Shown here piece by piece: positions 52,948-62,295 of a stretch of DNA of 64,000 nt. The DNA lies in assembly GCA_018261905.1 (NCBI GenBank), contig JAGTRU010000034.1:23515-87514 (forward strand). Reading direction: 5' to 3'. The translations under genes were made by a program, and so were the position numbers. The stretch comes from Pseudomonadota bacterium (lineage in GTDB: Bacteria; Pseudomonadota; Gammaproteobacteria; Burkholderiales; Rhodocyclaceae). The notes under the pieces were generated by a model. The model did not search any database. It saw nothing but the letters and a program-made list of their open reading frames with translations, and was not told where the DNA came from. Within the stretch, counting starts at the first letter, position 1, and every line of letters begins with the position of its first letter.

Positions 52948-53156
52948 TTGAATTCTCCGAAATTTGGGGCCGGACAGAGGGCGGGGGCAATCGGCTGCTG
53001 CCACATTCTCCGCTGATCTTCTGCCGCTCTGCTGAGCAGCCGGCTGGGGGCCAGTATGCCGCAATATCCGGAGGGAAAATGTATCGAAATGTTTTGCTCG
53101 AGATGCAGCGTCCCGCCACCCGATTCGGGTAAGTGGTGATGGCGCCTCGCCGTCCG

Positions 53157-53217
53157 GGAGCGGCTTCAGCCGCGAAAGTGCATGAAACAGATCGCCATTC
53201 GCGACTGAACCCGCTCC
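53157..53217 (+). repeat. REP-like inverted repeat, copy 2
   Basis: The left arm is identical to copy 1 at 21810 (GGAGCGGCTTCAGCCGCGAA). The right arm TTCGCGACTGAACCCGCTCC differs at two bases from copy 1. Both are preceded by GATCGCCA before the right arm. It lies between prc and the rhodanese gene. Confidence 0.85.
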
Positions 53218-53247
53218 TTGTACGCCTGGTGAGGAATATGCGTTTCC

Positions 53248-53688
53248 TTAGGGCGCCGTTTTCGGCGGGGGCGGGGTAATCCGGGCGATCGTGCCGCCCT
53301 GCTCTTCGTAATCCAGCGAGCCGGCCGCGCCGGCCACCTTGAAGCCCTTGCCGCTCAGCAGGTCGCCGGCGGCACCGGCGCGATGGGCGCGATTCGAAAC
53401 GGTGATGATTTGGCGATCCCGCGGGATGTAGGCGAGGTGGTTTTCCAGTTCCTTGCTCTGGATGCTCAGGTACGCCGGGAAGCTGCCCTTGCTGATCAGT
53501 TCGTCGGGGCGGCGGACGTCGATGACGACGACCTGGGCGGGCTTGGCCAGCAAACCGTCGATTTCCGCGCGGTTCAGTTGTTTGGTCTTGTAGTTCCATG
53601 GCTGGGCGGTGGGCGCTGCCTGCTGGGCGAAGGCGGCGCTGGCGACGAGACCCAGGAGCAGGGCGCAAAGCATGTGGATTTTTTTCAC
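53248..53688 (-). CDS. Periplasmic rhodanese-like protein lacking the catalytic cysteine
   Basis: A 146-residue protein with signal peptide (KKIHMLCALLLGLVASAAFA) and a rhodanese fold (AQVVVIDVRRPDEL, then IITVSNRAHRAG). The active-site loop normally starts with cysteine; here it is serine 98, so sulfur transfer is not expected. Such dead rhodaneses may bind rather than transfer. The gene is alone on its strand. A proline-rich end (TPPPPKTAP) closes it. Confidence 0.85.
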   Translation of the reverse strand: MKKIHMLCALLLGLVASAAFAQQAAPTAQPWNYKTKQLNRAEIDGLLAKPAQVVVIDVRRPDELISKGSFPAYLSIQSKELENHLAYIPRDRQIITVSNRAHRAGAAGDLLSGKGFKVAGAAGSLDYEEQGGTIARITPPPPKTAP

Positions 53689-53916
53689 GGACAGTTCTTT
53701 CGGGAGGTAATTGATGGAAAGGCGAGAAAGCCCGCGCGGCCTGGCCGTAGATCAATTGGCCGGGTGGCCGAAAGGTAGCTTCGACGGCCGGTCGTGCAAC
53801 TTCCCCCTGGCCTCTTAGCAACTATCGCGCCACTTGGTGGATTGCCGCTGGCCACGCCGTTCGCGCCGGCTTGTGTCGTTCCCCGTACCGCCGGGCGAGG
53901 GGCTGCACTGTTGAAT

Positions 53917-54055
53917 TCAGGTCAGTCGGGCGGCCGCGGGTGCTGCACCGGCAACAGCGGACGCCGGCCAGGCCCATTGCTCGAATTGCTCGGCCGGCAG
54001 CGCCTGGGCATAGAGGTAAGCTTGGGCGAAATCGCATCCGGCGGCCAGCAATAGA
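53917..54055 (-). pseudogene. Possible EAL-domain 3' remnant
   Basis: A minus-strand frame without a plausible start reads LLLAAGCDFAQAYLYAQALP and then AEQFEQWAWPAS before a TGA. This resembles the last strand and helix of EAL phosphodiesterases (GCDYxQGYLFSRPLPAxxF). Upstream of it the frame no longer resembles EAL. The rest of the gap 53689-54237 holds no other gene I can support. Confidence 0.45.
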
Positions 54056-54237
54056 TCGCCCCGATCACCGCGCGCTCCATGGCCCGGCAGGGGCTTAAGG
54101 ATATAAGCACGTAATTTTTTTGTCGTTTTAATGCCGTGGCCCGGCCGCTAGACTGGCCGCCAATCCGGTATTTCCCATCTTTGCCCAGGGAAATACCCAA
54201 ATTTTTTGACTTGGCATCGAGCGAACAAGGGGTTTTC

Positions 54238-55323
54238 ATGGCCAATAGCGTAAAACTGCTGACTTTTCCCAATACCGATGAGCTGGCCTTGTCGATCCGG
54301 GCCAAGGCCCTGGTTTTCGACGATCCGCGCTCGCAGGCGCTACTCGAACATATCGACAAGATCGCGCCGAGCGATGCTTCGGTGCTGATCATCGGCGAAA
54401 CCGGGACCGGCAAGGAACTGGTCGCCCGCCATGTGCACGAACGCAGCGGGCGCCAGGGGCCGTTTGTCGCGATCAACTGCGGGGCCTTCAACGAAACGCT
54501 GGTCGAAGCCGAGCTCTTCGGCCACGAGGCGGGGGCCTTCACTGGTGCCGCCCAGGCCCGCGCCGGCTGGTTCGAGGCGGCCAATGGCGGCACGCTGTTC
54601 CTCGACGAAATCGGCGATATCCCGCTCTCGCTGCAGGTCAAACTGTTGCGCGTCTTGCAGGAGCGCCAGGTGACCCGCCTGGGGTCGCGCAAGAGCATCG
54701 CGCTCGATATTCGCCTGATCGCGGCGACCAATGTCGAACTCGACCAGGCCATCCAGGCCGGGCATTTCCGCTCCGATCTCTACTACCGCCTGAACGTCGC
54801 GACCGTCAAGTTGCCGCCGCTGCGCGAGCGGCCGGGCGACATCCTGCCGCTGGCCTACCATTTTGCCGAAGTCTACCGGCGCAAACTCGGGCTGAAGTCG
54901 ATCGCCCTGGCGCACGAGGCCGGCGCCCGGCTGCTGGCGTACAGTTGGCCGGGCAATATCCGCGAACTGGAAAACGTTCTGCACTATGCGACCATACTCT
55001 GCTCCGACGAAACCATTCATGGCGAAGACCTGCGCCTGATGAACGTCAGCCGTCCGGATGGGCTGGCGGCGGGGCAGGACGAGTTGTCGCACCGGGCGCG
55101 TCTGGAAAACCTGGTGCGCACTATTCTCGATGGCGATTTGCCCGACGTCGCCGAGGAATTCGAGCGCACCCTGGTTCTCACCGCCTTCGATCATTGCGGC
55201 CGCAATCAGGTCAGAACCGCCAAGCGGCTGGGCATCTCGCGCAATATCCTGCGCGCCCAGATGAAGCGTTTCGGCCTGCTCGGCGACGTCGAGCTCAGTG
55301 CCGAGGAGGGCGTGCCGGCTTGA
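54238..55323 (+). CDS. Sigma-54-dependent activator, SfnR-like, without receiver domain
   Basis: A 361-residue enhancer-binding protein. A short N-terminus ([21 protein letters not shown]) replaces any regulatory domain. The AAA+ core has Walker A GETGTGKE (53-60), the sigma-54 contact loop GAFTGA (99-104), Walker [10 protein letters not shown] and an arginine-finger region SDLYYRLNV. The C-terminal Fis-type HTH reads [16 protein letters not shown]. The N-terminus resembles SfnR of pseudomonads, which controls organosulfur use; that assignment is inference. The ATG has AAGGGG upstream. Activity is probably set by its level. It is the only sigma-54 activator in the window and the likely partner of the -24/-12 elements described here. 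Confidence 0.88.
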   Translation: MANSVKLLTFPNTDELALSIRAKALVFDDPRSQALLEHIDKIAPSDASVLIIGETGTGKELVARHVHERSGRQGPFVAINCGAFNETLVEAELFGHEAGAFTGAAQARAGWFEAANGGTLFLDEIGDIPLSLQVKLLRVLQERQVTRLGSRKSIALDIRLIAATNVELDQAIQAGHFRSDLYYRLNVATVKLPPLRERPGDILPLAYHFAEVYRRKLGLKSIALAHEAGARLLAYSWPGNIRELENVLHYATILCSDETIHGEDLRLMNVSRPDGLAAGQDELSHRARLENLVRTILDGDLPDVAEEFERTLVLTAFDHCGRNQVRTAKRLGISRNILRAQMKRFGLLGDVELSAEEGVPA

Positions 55324-55377
55324 CCGTCTGCCTTGCGGGTGGGCCTTGCCGCATCGTTTATCGGGGATTTGTATAAG

Positions 55378-55402
55378 CTACGAACAATTTCATAGTTCGT
55401 GG
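55378..55402. promoter_or_regulatory. Inverted repeat upstream of metZ
   Basis: CTACGAAC, a 9-base loop and GTTCGTGG form an 8-base-pair inverted repeat in the leader region of metZ. It could be an operator or an RNA hairpin; the following AT-rich stretch contains no known riboswitch that I recognise. Confidence 0.35.
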
Positions 55403-55469
55403 TCGCTTGGCCAAAAACTATATTCCCGAAAAAATTGATCGCCCAACGATGGGTAACGGAGAACGCAAC

Positions 55470-55514
55470 ATGAGATTGGAAAAACCAATGGTCGGCTCGG
55501 GGGCGGGCCGGTGA
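55470..55514 (+). CDS. Possible 14-residue leader peptide of metZ
   Basis: An ATG with a good GGAGA ribosome site opens [14 protein letters not shown]; its TGA overlaps the GTG start of metZ (GTGA). metZ itself has only a G-rich stretch before its GTG. The arrangement suggests translational coupling; the two methionine codons are suggestive but not proof of attenuation. Confidence 0.45.
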   Translation: MRLEKPMVGSGAGR

Positions 55515-56800
55515 GCTACAAATTCGATACGCTTTCGCTGCATGCCGGCCAGGTGCCGGACAGCCAGTACGGCGCCCGCGCCCAGCCGATCTACCTGACC
55601 TCGTCCTTCGTTTTCAAGGATGCCGAGCAGGCCGCGTCGCTGTTCAATATGGAACGCGGCGGCCATGTCTATTCGCGCATTTCCAACCCGACCAACGCCG
55701 TGTTCGAAGAGCGCATGGCGGCGCTCGAAGGCGGGGTTGGCGGTATTGCCGTGGCTTCCGGCCAGGCCGCCATGCATCTGGCGATCACCACGCTGATGGG
55801 CGCCGGCGGGCATATCGTGGCCAGCCGTTCGTTGTACGGCGGTTCGCACAACCTGCTCGAATACACGCTGCCGCGCTTCGGCATCACCACCACCTTCGTC
55901 GATCCGCGCGATCTCGATGCCTGGCGTGCCGCCATCCGCCCGGAAACCCGCCTGCTGTTCGGCGAAACCCTGGGTAATCCGGGGCTGGATGTGCTCGACA
56001 TCCCGCGCGTTTCAGCCCTGGCCCACGAGCACGGCTTGCCGCTGCTGGTTGATTCGACCTTCACGACGCCTTACCTGTTGCGGCCTTTCGAGCATGGCGC
56101 CGACCTCGTCTTCCATTCGGCGACCAAGTTCCTCTCCGGCCACGGTACGGTGATCGGCGGCGTGGTGGTCGATTCCGGCGCCTTCGATTGGTCTGCCAGC
56201 GGCAAATTCCCGACCCTGGCCGAACCCTATGCCGGCTTCCACGACATGGTGTTCACCGAGGAATCGACGGTCGCCGCCTTCCTGCTGCGTGCCCGCCGCG
56301 AGGGGCTGCGCGACTTCGGCGCCTGCCTCAGCCCGCTCTCCAGCTTCCAGATACTGCAGGGCCTGGAAACCCTGCCGCTGCGCATGGCGCGCCATATTGA
56401 AAACACCCGCAAAGTGGTGACGCATTTGTCCTCGCTGGTCGGTGGGGCGGTGCAGGCGGTGGTCCATCCCGATCTGCCGGACCACCGCGACCACGAACTG
56501 GCGAAGAAACTGTTGCCGCGGGGCAGCAGTTCGGTGTTCACCTTCAACCTGAGCGGCGGCCGGGCAGCCGGCCGCAAGTTCATCGAGGCGCTGAAGGTGT
56601 TTTCGCACCTGGCCAATGTCGGCGATGCCAAGTCGCTGGTCATCCATCCGGCGTCGACCACGCATTTCCGCATGTCGGACGAGGCGCTGGTCGCTGCCGG
56701 CATCCATCCGGGGACCATCCGCCTGTCGATCGGCCTAGAGGATGCGGATGACCTGATCGAAGATATCAATCGCGGTTTGGCTGCCGCAGCAAAGGCCTGA
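55511..56800 (+). CDS. metZ: O-succinylhomoserine sulfhydrylase
   Basis: A 429-residue PLP enzyme of the Cys/Met metabolism family that makes homocysteine from O-succinylhomoserine and sulfide. Visible features are [10 protein letters not shown] at the start, [21 protein letters not shown], the PLP lysine in [12 protein letters not shown], and the C-terminal [17 protein letters not shown] and [17 protein letters not shown]. The start is GTG, overlapped by a short leader frame. It uses homoserine made via hom at 6.7 kb. An alpha/beta hydrolase gene follows 2 bases later. Confidence 0.95.
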   Translation: MSYKFDTLSLHAGQVPDSQYGARAQPIYLTSSFVFKDAEQAASLFNMERGGHVYSRISNPTNAVFEERMAALEGGVGGIAVASGQAAMHLAITTLMGAGGHIVASRSLYGGSHNLLEYTLPRFGITTTFVDPRDLDAWRAAIRPETRLLFGETLGNPGLDVLDIPRVSALAHEHGLPLLVDSTFTTPYLLRPFEHGADLVFHSATKFLSGHGTVIGGVVVDSGAFDWSASGKFPTLAEPYAGFHDMVFTEESTVAAFLLRARREGLRDFGACLSPLSSFQILQGLETLPLRMARHIENTRKVVTHLSSLVGGAVQAVVHPDLPDHRDHELAKKLLPRGSSSVFTFNLSGGRAAGRKFIEALKVFSHLANVGDAKSLVIHPASTTHFRMSDEALVAAGIHPGTIRLSIGLEDADDLIEDINRGLAAAAKA

Positions 56801-56802
56801 GC

Positions 56803-57609
56803 ATGGAAATCAATGTTTCCGGCCAGCCGGCCTACGTTTACACCGGCGGCAAGAAGTTGGCGCGCGAAGCCATCGCGCAGCAGCCGGTTGTCGTCTTCAT
56901 TCATGGCGCGCAGCAGGACCATTCCTGCTGGGGGCTGCAGAGCCGGTGGTTCGCCCACCACGGCTACTCGGTGCTGGTACCCGATCTGCCCGGTCACGGC
57001 CGCAGCGACGGCGAGGCGCTGCCGTCGATCGAAGCGCTGGCCGAGTGGATCGTCGCCTTGCTCGACGCCGCCGGTGTCGAAAAAGCCATCGTGATCGGTC
57101 ACAGCATGGGCTCGCTGGTGGCGCTGGAAGTCGCCACCCGTTTCCTGGGGCGCGTCGCCAAAGCCGCACTCATCGGCACCTCGCTGCCGATGCCGGTGTC
57201 GCAGGCTTTGCTTGATGCAACGCGTGACGACGAGCCGAAGGCGGTGGCGATGATCAATGCCTTCTCCTACTCGGCGAGTGGCCAGATCGGCGGCAACACG
57301 GTACCCGGCCTGTGGCTGCTCGGCATGAACCAGCGGCTCATGGAGCGCCAGAAGAAGGGCGTCTTTCACGTCGACATGACTGCCTGCAATGCCTATGCCC
57401 GCAGCCCGGAAAGCCTGGCCGGCATCGCCGCGCCCTTGCTCATCATCGCCGGCAGCCAGGACCGGATGACCTCGCCGAAAGCGGCCAAAGCGCTGCTCGG
57501 CTTCATCCCCGGTGCCCGGCTGGTCAGCATCGAAGGCAGCGGCCACGCGCTGATGGCCGAGCGGCCGGATGCCGTGCTCGACGCGCTGCGCGCTTTTGTC
57601 GCCAGCTAA
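56803..57609 (+). CDS. Alpha/beta-fold hydrolase
   Basis: A 268-residue cytoplasmic hydrolase: oxyanion segment FIHGAQQDHSCW, nucleophile elbow GHSMGS, acidic residue in AGSQDRMTS, and histidine in GSGHALMAERP. Nothing specifies the substrate. It begins 2 bases after metZ and so is co-transcribed, the usual arrangement in related betaproteobacteria. Confidence 0.9.
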   Translation: MEINVSGQPAYVYTGGKKLAREAIAQQPVVVFIHGAQQDHSCWGLQSRWFAHHGYSVLVPDLPGHGRSDGEALPSIEALAEWIVALLDAAGVEKAIVIGHSMGSLVALEVATRFLGRVAKAALIGTSLPMPVSQALLDATRDDEPKAVAMINAFSYSASGQIGGNTVPGLWLLGMNQRLMERQKKGVFHVDMTACNAYARSPESLAGIAAPLLIIAGSQDRMTSPKAAKALLGFIPGARLVSIEGSGHALMAERPDAVLDALRAFVAS

Positions 57610-57624
57610 TCAATGCTTATGAAA

Positions 57625-57658
57625 AACGGGTTTATGTTCTTCCAACAATAAACTCGTT
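57625..57658 (+). terminator. Possible terminator after the metZ operon
   Basis: AACGGGTTTAT and ATAAACTCGTT form an 11-base-pair stem with one G-T pair, 16 bases after the hydrolase stop. No T run follows, so the call is weak. Confidence 0.4.
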
Positions 57659-57714
57659 CTGCCTGCCGAGCCCTGCCTTTAGATTGAGTCTGTCAATCTT
57701 TCAGGGAGCTGATC

Positions 57715-57996
57715 ATGTCGGCATTAATCGTCGGTGGTGACCGGGTAGGAACGTACAAGGACTTTCTGGCGCAGCAGGGCTTCGGCCCGGTGCGCCACTG
57801 GAGCGGACGCAAGCAGAGCGAATGCCATCGCTCGATTCCACTCGATACCCGTGTCGTGGTGGTCATGGTGGATTTCATCAATCACGGTTTGGCCAGGAAG
57901 ATTCGCCGGGCGGCCGACGATATGGCGGTACCCATTGTTTTCAGCCGGCGCAGCATCGGCCAGCTAAGCAGCGCGCTGGCCGATGTCGCCGTGTGA
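57715..57996 (+). CDS. DUF2325 protein
   Basis: A 93-residue protein matching DUF2325 (MSALIVGGDRVGTYKDFLAQ, VVVVMVDFINHGLARKIR, VPIVFSRRSIGQLSSAL). The domain is small, alpha/beta, of unknown function, and often lies near nitrogen, molybdenum or sulfur genes. A CAGGGAG ribosome site precedes the ATG. The convergent small gene ends 4 bases later. Confidence 0.88.
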   Translation: MSALIVGGDRVGTYKDFLAQQGFGPVRHWSGRKQSECHRSIPLDTRVVVVMVDFINHGLARKIRRAADDMAVPIVFSRRSIGQLSSALADVAV

Positions 57997-58000
57997 TAGC

Positions 58001-58177
58001 TCAATGCAGGTAATCAGCGGGGGCCAGCGGCGCCCCCCGGCGCAAGGCGAAACGTAACAGGGACAAGGCTTCGGCCGGGTCGATCTCGTCCAGCCAGCAG
58101 GGCAGGGCGCCGAAGCGCTGTTCGTAGGCGTGTTGCGGGGTGATTTGCCGGATCGGCAGTTCGAGGGTCAGAACCAT
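58001..58177 (-). CDS. Conserved-looking 58-residue protein
   Basis: An ATG with a strong AAGGAG site opens a 58-residue frame (MVLTLELPIRQITPQHAYEQ, RFGALPCWLDEIDPAEALSL, then LRFALRRGAPLAPADYLH). Composition and codon use are those of a real protein, with predicted helices and one cysteine. I do not recognise a family. It converges with the DUF2325 gene, their stops almost touching. Confidence 0.65.
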   Translation of the reverse strand: MVLTLELPIRQITPQHAYEQRFGALPCWLDEIDPAEALSLLRFALRRGAPLAPADYLH

Positions 58178-58552
58178 GGTGTTGCTCCTTGCTCCCCGGT
58201 ATATCCGGCGAGGCCGGCTCCCGGGGAGGGTGGAGCGAGCGACGCTTTAGCCCTGAATTTGTATCCCGCCCGGGCAAGTTATCGATTAAATCCGGCGGCT
58301 GACTGCCAGCTTGCCGCGCCGGGCAGCTTTCGCCAAAGACTTTCTGGCTATTTCGATATGCCGTTCGCGAGTTCCGGCCGGCCCGGTTTGGCGCCCGAAA
58401 TTCTTATATCGATGTGAATTTTTATTCGTTCTTGGCATGAGGGGCGAGGAATAAATTGGTGGCTACAGACGTCGTTGCCCAGTTTTGACGACGCCGATTT
58501 CAACCCGCGCCGGCGAGCAAACACCGGCCGCCAAGAAGCGAAAGGAACATCG
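58178..58552. other. Intergenic region upstream of the cysteine/encapsulin operon
   Basis: About 375 bases between divergent genes. No gene or known RNA element is evident. The AT-rich part near 58400-58460 (TTATATCGATGTG, TTTTTATTCG) is the likely promoter zone for the rhodanese-led operon. No sigma-54 element or TGTTG-N6-CAACA repeat is present here. Confidence 0.5.
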
Positions 58553-59071
58553 ATGTCCGATCTCGTGATTGATCGCCCGCAGTCGGCCAGCGCCGCAGCG
58601 CACCATGCCGGGGAGACTTATTCCGCAGGTGTCTCGCCGATTCTCGAAAACGCCCGTCAGCGCGCCCAGGCCGAGGCTTTGCCCTATGCCGGGAGTCTGT
58701 CGCCGCGTGATGCCTGGCAACTGGTGAGCTGTGGCGAGGCCGTGCTGGTCGATGTGCGCACCCTCGAGGAACGCAAGTTCGTCGGCCATGTGCCGGATTC
58801 GAAGCATGTCGCCTGGGCGACCGGCCTGTCGCTGTCGCGTAATCCGCGTTTCGCCAAGGAACTGGAAAGCAAGGGCGGCAAGGGCGAGGTCTTCGTGCTG
58901 CTCTGCCGTAGTGGCAAGCGTTCGGCGGCGGCGGCCGAAGCAGCGACCAAGGCCGGTTTCAGCAACGTTTTCAATATCAACGAAGGTTTCGAGGGCGATC
59001 TCGACGCGCAGCAGCGGCGTGGCGCCTTCAACGGCTGGCGCCATGCCGGCCTGCCGTGGGTCCAGGATTAA
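58553..59071 (+). CDS. Rhodanese-domain protein (active)
   Basis: A 172-residue cytoplasmic protein with one rhodanese domain ([21 protein letters not shown]) and an intact active loop LLCRSGKRS (C118). Rhodaneses carry persulfide sulfur. A helical N-terminal extension of about 45 residues precedes the domain. The ATG at 58553 has AAAGGAAC upstream. It leads the cysK-epsC-encapsulin locus, where it could take sulfur from, or deliver it to, the encapsulated cysteine desulfurase. Rhodaneses are frequent neighbours of Family 2A encapsulins. Confidence 0.92.
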   Translation: MSDLVIDRPQSASAAAHHAGETYSAGVSPILENARQRAQAEALPYAGSLSPRDAWQLVSCGEAVLVDVRTLEERKFVGHVPDSKHVAWATGLSLSRNPRFAKELESKGGKGEVFVLLCRSGKRSAAAAEAATKAGFSNVFNINEGFEGDLDAQQRRGAFNGWRHAGLPWVQD

Positions 59072-59096
59072 TCCATTCAATTCACAGGAGAACAGC

Positions 59097-60067
<971 letters not shown>

Positions 60068-60071
<4 letters not shown>

Positions 60072-61033
60072 GGCACCCGGTCGCCAACTCGTCCCTCGCC
60101 TACGAGCAGGTTGGCGGCTGGGGCGTCAAGGAAATCGTTGCCGAGTTGCACGCCGCCCGCGATCGCTGGCGCGCGCAGCAGCAGCGCAGCCGGGAATTCG
60201 CCGTGCGCGAATTCCCGTCGCGCGAGGCGCTGAAGGAAATTGCCGAAGCGCTGTGCGGCGCGCTTTTCCCGATGCGCCTCGGGCCGGCCGATCTGCATCA
60301 GGAAGGCGAAGACTTCTACGTCGGCCACACGCTGGATGCGGCGCTCAATGCGCTGTTCGGCCAGGTCGAGCTAGAACTGGGCTACAACCGGCGTCTGCAG
60401 TGCGAGGAAAAGAACGATGTCGAGTCGCAGGCGGCCGAGATCGTCCGGGCCTTCGCCCAGCAGTTGCCGGCCCTGCGCGGCCTGCTCGATTCCGATGTCG
60501 AGGCCGCCTATTCGGGCGACCCGGCGGCGCGCAGCGTCGATGAAGTGCTGCTCTGCTATCCGGGCATCCTGGCGGTGATCTATTACCGGCTGGCCCATAC
60601 CTTGTATGTGTTGGGCGCACCGCTGGTTGCCCGCATCCTGTCCGAGATCGCCCATTCGATCACCGGTATCGACATTCATCCGGGGGCGACCATCGGTCCC
60701 GGCTTCTTCATCGATCATGGCACGGGTGTGGTGATCGGCGAAACGACCATCATCGGTCGGCGCGTCCGCCTCTATCAGGCGGTGACCCTGGGCGCCAAGC
60801 GCTTTACCCAGGACGAAAGCGGGGCGCTGGAAAAGGGCGCGCCACGGCATCCGATTCTCGAGGACGAAGTCGTCGTCTATGCCGGGGCGACCATCCTCGG
60901 CCGCATCACCATCGGCCATGGTTCGAGCATCGGCGGCAACGTCTGGCTGACGCGCAGCGTGCCGCCGGGCAGTCATGTCTCGCAGGCCAGCGTCAAGCAG
61001 GAACCGGGCGGCGCCGGGCGGGTTGTCCAATGA
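60068..61033 (+). CDS. epsC: Serine O-acetyltransferase, EpsC type
   Basis: A 321-residue acetyltransferase that forms O-acetylserine, the committed step to cysteine. The C-terminal half is a left-handed beta helix of hexapeptide repeats ([57 protein letters not shown]). The catalytic histidine lies in [11 protein letters not shown]. The N-terminal 170 residues are longer than in CysE, as in the EpsC group. Start and stop each overlap a neighbour by ATGA. Confidence 0.94.
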
Positions 61034-61257
61034 CCGAATTCATTTCCACCTTCGGCCGCTCCGTCCGGCATTTCCGCGAACACCACGGCTGGTCGCAGGA
61101 ATTGCTGGCCGAAAAGGCCGACCTCAACCGCTCCTATCTCGGCGAGGTCGAGCGCGGCAAGGTCATTCCGTCGCTGGCCACGGCGGCCAAGCTGGCGGGG
61201 GCACTGAACATCAGCCTGTCCTGCCTGCTGTCGCACTGCGAGCAGGAAGCCGCCTGA
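61030..61257 (+). CDS. XRE-family regulator
   Basis: A 75-residue protein that is little more than a Cro/CI-type helix-turn-helix (VRHFREHHGWSQELLAEKAD, LNRSYLGEVERGKVIPSLAT). It overlaps epsC by 4 bases. Being in the cysteine/encapsulin operon it probably controls this locus, perhaps in response to cysteine or sulfur status; this is inference. Two C-terminal cysteines (SLSCLLSHCEQ) could act as a redox or persulfide sensor. Confidence 0.9.
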   Translation: MTEFISTFGRSVRHFREHHGWSQELLAEKADLNRSYLGEVERGKVIPSLATAAKLAGALNISLSCLLSHCEQEAA

Positions 61258-61368
61258 AATAAGCAATCCGTTGATGGCTATAGCATGTTGAGTCGGCCGG
61301 GGCCGCTCACGAGAATGCTTAGCTAATTTTCTTATAAACATTTTCATTCCTGATCTAAGGAGAGTTAC

Positions 61369-62295
61369 ATGGCTCAACATCCCGAAGCCACTGCCCTGGG
61401 CGACAATGCCGCACGGCAGTTGGCGAATGCCACCAAGACCACGGCCCAGCTATCGACCATCAGCCCGCGCTGGCTGGTGCACCTGCTGCAATGGCTGCCG
61501 GTCGAAGCCGGTATCTACCGCCTGAACACCGTCAAGAACCCGGCCGATGTGCGCGTGGCCTGCTCGCAGCGCGATGAGTCCGAGCTGCCGAACACCTTCG
61601 TCGATTACGACGAGCAGCCGCGCGAATACTTCCTCAATGCCGTCAACACCATCCTCGACGTGCATACCCGCGTTTCCGACCTGTACAGCAGCCCGCATGA
61701 CCAGATCAAGGAACAACTGCGCCTGACCATCGAGACGATCAAGGAACGTCAGGAATCCGAACTCATCAACAATCCGGATTACGGCCTCCTCGCCAACATC
61801 GCCGACGAGCAGCGCATTTCGACGCTGACCGGCGCGCCGACCCCGGACGATCTTGATGACCTGTTGACCAAGGTCTGGAAAGAACCCGCCTTCTTCCTGG
61901 CGCATCCGCTGGCCATCGCTGCCTTCGGTCGCGAATGCACCCGCCGTGGCGTGCCGCCGCCGACCGTTTCGCTGTTCGGCGCCCAGTTCCTGACCTGGCG
62001 CGGTATCCCGCTGATTCCGTCGGACAAGATCCCGGTTGATGGCGGCAAGACCAGCATCATCCTGCTGCGCGTCGGCGAAAAGCGCCAGGGCGTGGTTGGT
62101 CTGTTCCAGCCCGGTCTGGCCGGCGAACAGAGCCCGGGTCTGTCGGTGCGCTTCATGGGCATCAACCGCAACGCCATCGCGTCCTACCTGATTTCGCTGT
62201 ATTGCTCGCTGGCCGTGCTGGTGCCGGATGCGATTGCAGTCCTCGAAGATGTGGAGATCGGCAAGTACCATGAATATCCCGACACCTACAAGTAA
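61369..62295 (+). CDS. Family 2A encapsulin shell protein (SrpI type)
   Basis: A 308-residue HK97-fold shell protein. Very characteristic SrpI-type blocks are present: ARQLANATKTTAQLSTISPR, WLVHLLQWLPVEAGIYRLN, SDLYSSPHDQIKEQLRLTIE, FGRECTRRGVPPPTVSLFG and LSVRFMGINRNAIASYLISL. Family 2A shells assemble into icosahedral nanocompartments of about 25 nm that enclose a cysteine desulfurase and have been linked to sulfur metabolism and storage. AAGGAGAG precedes the ATG. Its last codons overlap the start of the desulfurase gene, coupling shell and cargo synthesis. Confidence 0.96.
   Translation: MAQHPEATALGDNAARQLANATKTTAQLSTISPRWLVHLLQWLPVEAGIYRLNTVKNPADVRVACSQRDESELPNTFVDYDEQPREYFLNAVNTILDVHTRVSDLYSSPHDQIKEQLRLTIETIKERQESELINNPDYGLLANIADEQRISTLTGAPTPDDLDDLLTKVWKEPAFFLAHPLAIAAFGRECTRRGVPPPTVSLFGAQFLTWRGIPLIPSDKIPVDGGKTSIILLRVGEKRQGVVGLFQPGLAGEQSPGLSVRFMGINRNAIASYLISLYCSLAVLVPDAIAVLEDVEIGKYHEYPDTYK

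Noticed and set aside
55321..55470. SAM riboswitch upstream of metZ
   Set aside because: A hairpin exists, but I could not match the conserved elements of any SAM riboswitch class by eye; a covariance-model search would decide.
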